NCBI GenBank assembly: GCA_937136425.1
Contig: CAKZON010000086.1
Span: 28,526 to 92,525, forward strand
Origin: an uncultured Crocinitomix sp.
Lineage (GTDB): Bacteria > Bacteroidota > Bacteroidia > Flavobacteriales_D > Crocinitomicaceae
Direction of reading: 5' to 3'
DNA length: 64,000 bases
Part shown: piece by piece, positions 1 to 6,375 of the stretch
How the letters are laid out: every line of letters begins with the position of its first letter
How positions within the stretch are numbered: position 1 is the first letter of the stretch
Made by a program: the position numbers and the translations under genes
The notes under the pieces: model-generated
The model's input: only the letters and a program-made list of their open reading frames with translations
What the model was told of the DNA's origin: nothing
Database searches by the model: none

Positions 1-1
1 T

Positions 2-244
2 GTATTGGATGTGCCAGAGTTTGTGTCTACAGGGAATTTAAGCGCAATGAGTCCTTATATGGGAGCAGAAATTGATTTATTCGGTGGTTTTGATTTGGCT
101 CCTGGTGCTAAATGTAAAATCGGTTATTCTCATTTAATTGGTACATCAACAATGGAGGCTGTTAAAGGTGGTGACATGACAGAGGTAGCCAATTGGGGAT
201 ACGTAATGTTCATAATCAAACCTACTTTATTTGAGCAAAAGTAG
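2..244 (+). CDS. C-terminal fragment of an outer-membrane porin (alginate-export/porin-like barrel)
   Basis: Only the last 80 or so codons are in the window; the gene begins upstream of position 1 and ends with TAG at 242-244. The visible part looks like the final strands of an outer-membrane beta-barrel: a strand with alternating hydrophobic residues, the pattern 'GYSHLIGTSTMEAVKGGD', then 'NWGYVMFIIKPTLF'. That order (GYS/Q-LxGT-x-ME-x-KGG then a W-x-YVM-x-x-x-KP ending) is what I recall from alginate-export family porins of Bacteroidota. It is followed by a good rho-independent terminator, so it is the last gene of its unit. Its closeness to the denitrification genes could mean a role in anion uptake across the outer membrane, but this is only inference. 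Confidence 0.6.
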   Translation, partial: VLDVPEFVSTGNLSAMSPYMGAEIDLFGGFDLAPGAKCKIGYSHLIGTSTMEAVKGGDMTEVANWGYVMFIIKPTLFEQK

Positions 245-271
245 ATTTCTATTCCCTCATATTTAATGGAG

Positions 272-304
272 TTGCTTCAGTTTTATTCTGGAGCAATTTT
301 TTTT
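272..304 (+). terminator. Rho-independent terminator after the porin gene
   Basis: A 9-bp stem (TTGCTTCAG at 272-280 pairing with CTGGAGCAA at 288-296, one G-T pair) is followed directly by eight T residues. It lies 28 bases after the porin stop codon and separates that gene from the hemerythrin promoter region. Confidence 0.8.
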
Positions 305-335
305 GTTTTAAAATTGGAGAAAGTCTTATCGAAAT

Positions 336-349
336 CTGATTTGTATCAT
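336..349. promoter_or_regulatory. Putative Crp/Fnr-family box upstream of the hemerythrin-moaA-regulator operon
   Basis: CTGAT-TTGT-ATCAT is one mismatch from the perfect palindrome ATGAT-N4-ATCAT found three times elsewhere in this window. Its centre is about 99 bases upstream of the ATG at 442. The operon it precedes encodes a Crp/Fnr protein itself, so autoregulation is possible. Confidence 0.5.
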
Positions 350-441
350 ATGTATTGGCGACATATCTCCCGATATTTACAAAATAATGATACACTTTGT
401 GATTTTTAGCATATAAAGTCAGGTGTAGAAAAACTATAAAA

Positions 442-1143
442 ATGAAAGTTATTGATAAATCAGGTAAACGGATAGACGGAAAAGAAGCTGCAAAAGCAAT
501 TAAAAAGAAGTTAAAAGAAGAAGATCCAATTATTCGGAATGCTGAAAAAGGAGAAATTGAGGAATTGTCCCCAATGGATCCGCCTGACGCCTTTGATGAG
601 AAAAGAGCGATAGGTTTAGATTATGACAGTTTGCATGATAATTTGAAGGAACTATGTGATGAACATAAAGGGGCAATATTAAAATGTGATGCATTTGAAA
701 AAGCACTGATCGAATTTAAAGAAAGTGGATTCTATTTTACGCGCGAAATTAATGATGCCTTTAATGAGTTTTTTGTAGCATTTGATGAAAATATAATGGT
801 ACACAATAGAAAAGAAGAGAAAGGGTTGTTCCCAATTTTACAGAAAAAATTGTTAGCGTCTGGCGAACACAGCACTGGTGAAAATCCTCATACTCCAATA
901 GATTTAATGGAAGATGATCATATTAAAATGATTCAGTTAGCAACGTTGTCATTTAACCTATTGGGCTTAGCCATGCGATTAAAAGATAAGGAAGATATTG
1001 CGGTGACATTTGACTTGGCTTATAATAACGGAAAAGAATTAGCGGAACTATTACGCTTGCATATTTATAGAGAAGACAATACTTTGTTTCCAATGGCGCA
1101 AGAGTTATTAACAGAAGAAGAATTTAATCAATTTTATGATTAA
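442..1143 (+). CDS. Hemerythrin-domain di-iron protein
   Basis: A 233-residue cytoplasmic protein with no signal peptide. From about residue 60 to the C-terminus it shows hemerythrin/HHE-type iron ligands: an N-terminal helix with 'LHDNL' and 'DEH', then 'HNRKEEKGLFP' (H-x3-E), 'DDHIKM', and 'HIYREDNTLFP' near the C-terminus. The first 55 residues are charged and lysine/glutamate rich and match nothing I recognise. Such proteins bind O2 or NO or help repair iron-sulfur clusters under nitrosative stress (YtfE/DnrN type). That fits its place at the head of an operon with moaA and a Crp/Fnr regulator next to NO reductase. The stop overlaps moaA by 8 bases. The exact role (sensor, NO scavenger or repair protein) cannot be decided from sequence. 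Confidence 0.85.
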   Translation: MKVIDKSGKRIDGKEAAKAIKKKLKEEDPIIRNAEKGEIEELSPMDPPDAFDEKRAIGLDYDSLHDNLKELCDEHKGAILKCDAFEKALIEFKESGFYFTREINDAFNEFFVAFDENIMVHNRKEEKGLFPILQKKLLASGEHSTGENPHTPIDLMEDDHIKMIQLATLSFNLLGLAMRLKDKEDIAVTFDLAYNNGKELAELLRLHIYREDNTLFPMAQELLTEEEFNQFYD

Positions 1144-2137
1144 TTCTAAACCTGCCATAGTAGACCGTTTTGGGCGTACGCACGATTATCTTAGAATTTC
1201 TTTAACAGAAAGATGTAATCTAAGATGCTTTTACTGCATGCCAGAGGAAGGGATTCAATTAAGAGATAAATCTGAATTTATGTCAAGTGAGGAGGTAATT
1301 GCCATTGCAAAAACCTTTGTTGACATGGGGATAAAAAAAATTAGATTAACTGGTGGAGAACCCTTAATTAAAAAGGATGTTAAAAATTTGCTTTTAGAGT
1401 TGGGGAAGTTGCCAGTGGAATTAGGTTTGACCACCAATGCTGTTTTGGTAGACAAGTTTATTGATATATTTAAAGAGGCTGGAATTAAAGCGGTGAACGT
1501 AAGTTTAGATTCTTTAGATGAAGAACGATTCAATAAAATTTCTCGAAGAAATTATTTCCAACGGATAAAGTCCAATATTGAATTGTTGATTAAACACGGG
1601 TTTAATGTCAAAATTAATGTTGTTGTTATTCGGGATTTAAATGAGCATGAAATTCCAGACTTTATTCAATGGACAAAAAATCAACCTGTTCATGTTAGGT
1701 TTATTGAGTTTATGCCGTTTGATGGTAATAAATGGGATTGGAATAAAAAAGTGTCCTTTAAAGAAATGTTGCAAATTACTGCCATGCGTTTTGGAGAAAA
1801 TCGCGTGCTAAAAGTCGCGGACAAAAAGAACGATACAACCAGAAATTATCAAATCGAAAATTTCATGGGAACCTTTGGAATTATTAGCTCGGTTACTAAT
1901 CCATTTTGTGATTCTTGTAATAGAATTAGACTAACTGCAGATGGTAAAATAAAGAATTGTCTTTTTTCTCAAACAGAAACGGATTTATTGCAAGCTTTTC
2001 GTGAAGAAAAGTCTATTGAACCTTTAATAAGAAATGCTATTTTTGATAAAAAGAAAGAGCGTGGAGGAGCGGTAGATTTTGAAAATGACTTTATAAAATC
2101 AATGCAAAATCGTTCCATGGTCTCCATTGGAGGATAA
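1136..2137 (+). CDS. moaA: GTP 3',8-cyclase MoaA (molybdenum cofactor biosynthesis)
   Basis: This radical SAM enzyme carries out the first step of molybdopterin synthesis, converting GTP to 3',8-cyclo-dihydro-GTP. The N-terminal SAM cluster motif is C27-x3-C31-x2-C34 within 'ERCNLRCFYCMP'. The second, substrate-binding cluster is C258, C261 and C275. The chain ends in 'GG', as MoaA proteins do; 333 residues is normal length. The start at 1136 overlaps the hemerythrin stop, which implies translational coupling. It is the only Mo-cofactor gene in the window, and it presumably boosts cofactor supply for the NarG reductase encoded at 12,750-16,391. The shared predicted regulator box supports this. 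Confidence 0.97.
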   Translation: MINSKPAIVDRFGRTHDYLRISLTERCNLRCFYCMPEEGIQLRDKSEFMSSEEVIAIAKTFVDMGIKKIRLTGGEPLIKKDVKNLLLELGKLPVELGLTTNAVLVDKFIDIFKEAGIKAVNVSLDSLDEERFNKISRRNYFQRIKSNIELLIKHGFNVKINVVVIRDLNEHEIPDFIQWTKNQPVHVRFIEFMPFDGNKWDWNKKVSFKEMLQITAMRFGENRVLKVADKKNDTTRNYQIENFMGTFGIISSVTNPFCDSCNRIRLTADGKIKNCLFSQTETDLLQAFREEKSIEPLIRNAIFDKKKERGGAVDFENDFIKSMQNRSMVSIGG

Positions 2138-2154
2138 TAAAAGTAGAATTAAGA

Positions 2155-2823
2155 ATGAAATTTCTGATTGATAAGTACTGCTCAAATGAGTGGAAAGAAT
2201 TTATAAATTTTCATAAAGAAACCAGACAATATGAGAAAGGGTCATATGTGTTTGAAGCCGGGGAAGAAACGCAAGGTCTGTTTATTATTGAATCGGGCAA
2301 GGTAAAAATCAGCTATAAACAATACGATAATAGTAGTCGGTTAATTCGTCTTGCAAATGACGGTGATATTTTAGGTCACAGAGGTTTTGGTGGAAACTGG
2401 AAATATCCAATTTCAGCATTTACTTTAGAAAAAACTAAGGTTAGTTTTATTTCTGTTGAGGTGTTTGATGTCGTGGCGAAAGCAAATGCTTTATTTAGCT
2501 ACCATTTAATGATGTTTTTTGCAGAGGAATTGCGAAAATCTGAAGCGAAAATTAAGCACTATCCGGTTAAAAATTTGGTAGCAAGAGCTTTGCTTGACAA
2601 TGCAAGAGCATTTGGTTTTGAGAGCGATAAGTCTGCAAAGTTAGCTCACACGCTTACTCGAAAAGATTTGGCAAGTAAAGCCGGGACAACTTATGAAACT
2701 GTTGTTAGGTCATTAGCAGAATTTAATAAAACGGGCGTTATAAAAATTGATGGGAAAGAGATTCATATTTTAGATATGGAAAGGCTAAGAAAACTTGCAC
2801 GGCCTGAAGAATCGCAAAAATAA
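2155..2823 (+). CDS. Crp/Fnr-family transcriptional regulator
   Basis: 222 residues: an N-terminal cyclic-nucleotide-binding-like beta-roll (about 15-125, with 'YEKGSYVFEAGEETQGLFII-SGKVKI'), a long dimer helix (about 125-145), and a C-terminal winged helix-turn-helix with 'TRKDLASKAGTTYETVVRSLAEF' broken across recognition helix and wing. Only one cysteine lies near the N-terminus (C9), so the Fe-S cysteine cluster of O2-sensing FNR is absent. A heme- or NO-responsive type (as in DNR/NnrR) is more likely, but the ligand is not determinable here. It is 17 bases after moaA in the same operon and convergent with norB. The ATGAT-N4-ATCAT boxes listed separately are its likely targets. Confidence 0.92.
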   Translation: MKFLIDKYCSNEWKEFINFHKETRQYEKGSYVFEAGEETQGLFIIESGKVKISYKQYDNSSRLIRLANDGDILGHRGFGGNWKYPISAFTLEKTKVSFISVEVFDVVAKANALFSYHLMMFFAEELRKSEAKIKHYPVKNLVARALLDNARAFGFESDKSAKLAHTLTRKDLASKAGTTYETVVRSLAEFNKTGVIKIDGKEIHILDMERLRKLARPEESQK

Positions 2824-2830
2824 GTTGCAT

Positions 2831-4168
2831 TTACCATTGCGTTTTCTCGAGATAGAAGGCGTGTAATCGTTTTAGCAATGGTAAACCAATCAATAGTAAA
2901 CTGGTAAATAATAGGCCTCCAGAAATTATAAAAATTAAGAAAACAGAGCTTGAACTCTCGTGCAATTGAGAAAATACGTTGTTCTCTGGATTGGCTACCC
3001 AAATCGCTTTGTATATTCCTCCAATTATCAGGCTTATCCAAAACACCATTAAAGAAATATTAAACAGTATAAAACCAAGCTTTATCGTTTTATTCGCTGT
3101 CGCGTTTTCCTTGCTTAGTTTTTGAACTATGAACGTAACGGAGGCCAATAAAATGCTGGTATTAATTCCAATTGTTGTGCCCATTGAATGTGCTACAGTA
3201 ATATGGGTGCCGTGCATGTAATAATTAAATGCTGGAATAGACATGATTAGAGCAAGTACTAGATTGACAAATACCCAGAATTCACTCGCCATTAAAAATC
3301 GGTATGCTAATATGTTTTCTGCTTTGGTTGATTTTGAGAGTGACTTTGCCCAATTATAAATAATGTGAATAAAAATAATCCATTCTGACATACTAATTGC
3401 ATATGCAACGTAGCGAATCCAAGGTGCATTGGGTAAAATATAGGTGTGATGTGCCCAACCAAACATGAGGTTGGTTAATCCTAAAAAGTAAAAGAAAAAT
3501 GCCACTTTTCCACGCCCAACATTATCATCCTTTTTAATTTTTGACATTAAATAGATAGCAGTTCCATAAATTAACATATTCCAACTCCCTACAAACGATC
3601 CGTAGGATTTCCACTGAATCCCCATGTCTTTAATAAAGTCATTTCTGATATCTGAAAAGATCCAAAAATGAGATTCTGATAAATGGTAAATCATGAATAC
3701 GATTCCTGTGCCCCACATCCAAAAGTACACCGGTCGATTTTTAATTTTTCCAAAAAGAGTTATGAAATAATTGAATCCGAATAAAAGCCAACCCAATAGA
3801 ATAGGAATGGTTAAAATCGGGAGGTATTCTAGATATTCTCGACCACCCATATTTCCAGATAGTAAGGAGAGGTAAATAGCTGTGCCAGTTAGTGCAAACA
3901 AAACAAAGTGTAATACGCCTAATTTGCTTGAGTATAATTTGAATTGCTCTTCTTGAGAGATGTAATAATAGACACCTCCAGTAGCAGCAAGTACAATCCA
4001 TGAAACAACAGTTGTAGTGTGCATGGGGCGTAACTGGTTAAATGGAATAAATTCTTTTAAAAATGTGGGGTCTAAATAGGTTATGGAAATTAAGACGCCG
4101 ATTAGGCCTCCAATTAAAAGTGCGATTAAACCAAGCGCAATAAAAAGTAATGGAAAATGACGTCTCAT
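2831..4168 (-). CDS. norB: NorB-like nitric oxide reductase catalytic subunit (heme-copper oxidase superfamily)
   Basis: A 445-residue polytopic membrane protein (about 12 hydrophobic segments) of the heme-copper oxidase/NO reductase superfamily. It should reduce NO to N2O at a heme b3-FeB centre using electrons from the NorC cytochrome next to it. Conserved heme/metal histidines are visible: H50 in 'RPMHTT', the H240-H241 pair in 'WAHHTY', and H319, H322 and H327 in 'HGTHITVAHSMG'. The helix that normally supplies the first FeB histidine and the FeB glutamate of cNOR (H-x3-E-G-x-W-E) instead reads 'YGSFVGSWN' (Y189, V193, N197). It may therefore belong to one of the divergent NOR subfamilies rather than classical cNOR. 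It follows norC directly (3 bases) on the same strand. It could conceivably be an atypical oxidase, but the NorC partner argues for NO reductase. Confidence 0.82.
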   Translation of the reverse strand: MRRHFPLLFIALGLIALLIGGLIGVLISITYLDPTFLKEFIPFNQLRPMHTTTVVSWIVLAATGGVYYYISQEEQFKLYSSKLGVLHFVLFALTGTAIYLSLLSGNMGGREYLEYLPILTIPILLGWLLFGFNYFITLFGKIKNRPVYFWMWGTGIVFMIYHLSESHFWIFSDIRNDFIKDMGIQWKSYGSFVGSWNMLIYGTAIYLMSKIKKDDNVGRGKVAFFFYFLGLTNLMFGWAHHTYILPNAPWIRYVAYAISMSEWIIFIHIIYNWAKSLSKSTKAENILAYRFLMASEFWVFVNLVLALIMSIPAFNYYMHGTHITVAHSMGTTIGINTSILLASVTFIVQKLSKENATANKTIKLGFILFNISLMVFWISLIIGGIYKAIWVANPENNVFSQLHESSSSVFLIFIISGGLLFTSLLLIGLPLLKRLHAFYLEKTQW

Positions 4169-4171
4169 AGT

Positions 4172-4594
4172 TTATTTATATTCGATTGTAACCCAGCCGT
4201 CGGCGCCAAATTGAGCGTTGCGGTTTGGATAGTATCCAGTTCTGTCAACATGTTTAAGAAACTGAACAAGTGATTCTTTTTCATCATCTGAAAAGTTAAA
4301 AAGCGGCATGGATTTTACTCCGCTATTAAAAAATGCTTTCGCATATGCAGGACCTTTTCTAGGGTCGGAAATAATATTGGTTAAATCTGGACCTAAATAA
4401 CCGCCTAAACCATAAAGTTGATGACAAGCCGTGCAATTGTTTTCCTGCCAAATAACTTCGCCTTCAATTGCTTTTTGCGACATTAGTGGAGCCGTGCTTC
4501 CTTTTGTAGGACTCAAATACAAGGTAAGATTATAGATTGTAAAAAGGCTGACTAAAATTGACAAAACTAAAATGTTTCCGTTCCTCTTTTTCAC
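4172..4594 (-). CDS. norC: NorC-like membrane-anchored cytochrome c
   Basis: 140 residues: an N-terminal membrane anchor (about residues 8-28), then a single c-type heme domain with C54-T-A-C57-H58 and a likely axial methionine M96 in 'KSMPLFNFSDDE'. The closing segment 'DRTGYYPNRNAQFGADGW' is typical of NorC. It is the electron-entry subunit of NO reductase, with the heme on the periplasmic side. It is the first gene of the norC-norB operon. A perfect ATGAT-N4-ATCAT box is centred 53 bases upstream of its ATG. Confidence 0.92.
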   Translation of the reverse strand: MKKRNGNILVLSILVSLFTIYNLTLYLSPTKGSTAPLMSQKAIEGEVIWQENNCTACHQLYGLGGYLGPDLTNIISDPRKGPAYAKAFFNSGVKSMPLFNFSDDEKESLVQFLKHVDRTGYYPNRNAQFGADGWVTIEYK

Positions 4595-4640
4595 AGTTGA
4601 AATATTTGGACAAAATTACATTCATGCAGCCGCCGAGAAA

Positions 4641-4654
4641 ATGATGTGAATCAT
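4641..4654. promoter_or_regulatory. Putative Crp/Fnr-family box, norC side
   Basis: A perfect palindrome, ATGAT-GTGA-ATCAT. It lies in the divergent intergenic region and is centred about 53 bases upstream of the norC start (minus strand). The sequence is the FNR/DNR-like half-site TGAT with an outer A/T. Confidence 0.7.
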
Positions 4655-4696
4655 GCAGAAACAATACCGTTTGTTCAATTAAATGGGGTGATTGGT

Positions 4697-4710
4697 ATGA
4701 TGCACATCAT
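4697..4710. promoter_or_regulatory. Putative Crp/Fnr-family box, divergent small-gene side
   Basis: A second perfect palindrome, ATGAT-GCAC-ATCAT, 56 bases (centre to centre) from the norC-side box. It is centred about 48 bases upstream of the ATG at 4752. Together the two boxes look like a symmetric divergent promoter. Confidence 0.65.
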
Positions 4711-4751
4711 TTATTGAATATTTAAAACCTAATAATTTAGCTGAAAAAAAT

Positions 4752-4931
4752 ATGTCATACTCACTTATTGCAGCATGCATTCTAATTTATGTGTTGTTTG
4801 GTTTTTTACTACTTTTTATTAAAAAGAAATTGAGAAGTCCAGGTTCCATGAAACTTGTCATCTTACTTCCTTTAATGGGTGGGTTTTTAGTTGGAACTAT
4901 TGTATTGCTTTATGCAATATCTTCCTTATAA
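4752..4931 (+). CDS. Small two-helix membrane protein (59 aa), divergent from norCB
   Basis: A 59-codon ORF starting ATG at 4752 and ending TAA at 4929-4931. The product is almost entirely two hydrophobic helices (about residues 5-24 and 35-55) joined by a short basic loop with 'KKKLRSPGS'; this follows the form of a real small membrane protein rather than chance reading. It sits between norC (divergent) and the heme A synthase gene (convergent), with a perfect Crp/Fnr-like box about 48 bases upstream. A role in assembly or stability of the NO reductase or a respiratory oxidase is plausible, but I recognise no family. Confidence 0.6.
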   Translation: MSYSLIAACILIYVLFGFLLLFIKKKLRSPGSMKLVILLPLMGGFLVGTIVLLYAISSL

Positions 4932-4937
4932 TGCAAC

Positions 4938-6005
4938 TTAATCTTTTGCTAAAATTGAATGCGGTTTTTGAGTACTGTAAAGAAACCAAAAGAGTGAAAG
5001 AAGTAAAATAATTGCACCAAATTGATGAGTAACACCAATAGAAACAGGTACTTTCAATAATAAGGTTAATACGCCTAGTAAAAATTGCAACAACACAATG
5101 ATTGTTAATACGTTTCTAGCTACCCGTTGCGGTTTTGATAATGGAAGTTTTTTGGTACGAATCCATAGGTAGATTAAAAATGCAACAATAGTATAGGCAA
5201 GTAATCTGTGAATGAATTGAACAATTCCTGGACTTTCAAATATTGCCCAAATGCCATTTAAATCTAACGCATAACTAAATTCTTCAGGAATCCAGTTGTT
5301 CCCCATTTTAGGAAAAGTGTTGTACCAAAGCCCTGCTTTTAATCCGGCTACAAAGGCTCCGTAAATTAACTGTACAAAAACAACTGCTATGAATCCTTTT
5401 AAAATTCTATTCAACTGTAATTGTGTTTTGGTAAATGCTGTTTTAACCTCATATTTAACTGAAAGTGCGATCCAAAAAATATAAGCCAATAATCCTAATG
5501 CCGTAATTAAGTGTGCTGCCAACCTATAGTGACTAACATGAGGATTGTCAACCAAACCACTTTTAACCATAACCCAACCTAATACAGCTTGAAAAACACC
5601 GAATGTTAGAATGAGCAAAACTCTTTTCTTTAGTTTTTTATCGAAATAACCTTTCCTCCAGAATAGAATACACGGAATAATGAATACAAGTCCAATTAAC
5701 CGTGCAATAAGGCGGTGTAGATATTCCCAAAAAAAGATAGATTTAAAATCAGACAAGGAAAAATCAGAGTTGTAATGTTTGAATTCTGGAAATTGCTGAT
5801 ATTGATCAAATGCAGTTGTCCATTCTGCTTGAGAAATTGGTGGGATAACTCCCATTATCGGTTCCCATTTTACCATTGATAATCCAGATTGTGTTAATCG
5901 AGTAATTCCTCCAATAACAACAATTAATATGATAAGAATACAACCAAGCATTAACCAGTTGAAAACGCGTTTTTTTCTTTTAGAATAATCTGAAATTATT
6001 TGCAT
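4938..6005 (-). CDS. ctaA: Heme A synthase (COX15/CtaA family)
   Basis: A 355-residue membrane protein with eight predicted helices that oxidises heme O to heme A for aa3-type cytochrome oxidases. Family marks are visible in order: 'GGITRLTQSGLSMVKWEPI', 'FFWEYLHRLIAR' (first heme-ligand histidine), 'SHYRLAAHL', 'YGAFVAGLKAG' with 'NTFPKMG', 'QFIHRLLAYT', and 'GVTHQFGA'. The long loop after helix 1 with 'PPISQAEW' and the EYLHR motif match the longer Cox15 type found in Bacteroidota and proteobacteria. It shares the 370-base upstream region with nrdJ, transcribed the other way. Its gene ends 6 bases from the stop of the small membrane protein on the opposite strand. Confidence 0.93.
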   Translation of the reverse strand: MQIISDYSKRKKRVFNWLMLGCILIILIVVIGGITRLTQSGLSMVKWEPIMGVIPPISQAEWTTAFDQYQQFPEFKHYNSDFSLSDFKSIFFWEYLHRLIARLIGLVFIIPCILFWRKGYFDKKLKKRVLLILTFGVFQAVLGWVMVKSGLVDNPHVSHYRLAAHLITALGLLAYIFWIALSVKYEVKTAFTKTQLQLNRILKGFIAVVFVQLIYGAFVAGLKAGLWYNTFPKMGNNWIPEEFSYALDLNGIWAIFESPGIVQFIHRLLAYTIVAFLIYLWIRTKKLPLSKPQRVARNVLTIIVLLQFLLGVLTLLLKVPVSIGVTHQFGAIILLLSLFWFLYSTQKPHSILAKD

Positions 6006-6375
6006 AATAAATTAAAGTGCTTTCTGGATAATGGCAACAAAAGTCGGAATTAATTACGGACTATAAAATGACTTATCTCACCCGTGGTTAGAAGTGGAAT
6101 GTTTTCTGAAAATAAGTTACGAAATTGATGTTCATCATAGTTGAGCATGATGGTTGTTATGGGTTGGTATGACTGAGTTTTCAATTGTTTATAAGTTTGG
6201 AAATTCTTCTGCTAAGGCAAGTGATAAGTCGTTATTTTTAATATGGTATTGGAATAACAAACCATTTTTATTACATCCTTATTGAAGGAGTTTATGGCAC
6301 AAGTTTTTGTGACTTATAGCGTCCAATTATTTTTATAAACGAGTAGAAATGGGTAACTTATAAATAAGTAATTAA
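6006..6375. other. Divergent intergenic region between ctaA and nrdJ
   Basis: 370 bases without a credible gene. It holds both promoters and the Crp/Fnr-like box at 6125-6138, and is A/T rich near the nrdJ start. I looked for the conserved core of a cobalamin riboswitch in front of the B12-dependent reductase and saw none. Confidence 0.6.
6125..6138. promoter_or_regulatory. Putative Crp/Fnr-family box between ctaA and nrdJ
   Basis: TTGAT-GTTC-ATCAT, one outer-base mismatch from the perfect palindromes near norC. It is centred about 126 bases upstream of ctaA and 245 bases upstream of nrdJ, so which gene it serves is open. An O2-independent nucleotide reductase would be a sensible target. Confidence 0.4.

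Noticed and set aside
6006..6375. Cobalamin riboswitch upstream of nrdJ
   Set aside because: I could not find its conserved core or a convincing multi-stem fold; only a possible Crp/Fnr-like box is present.
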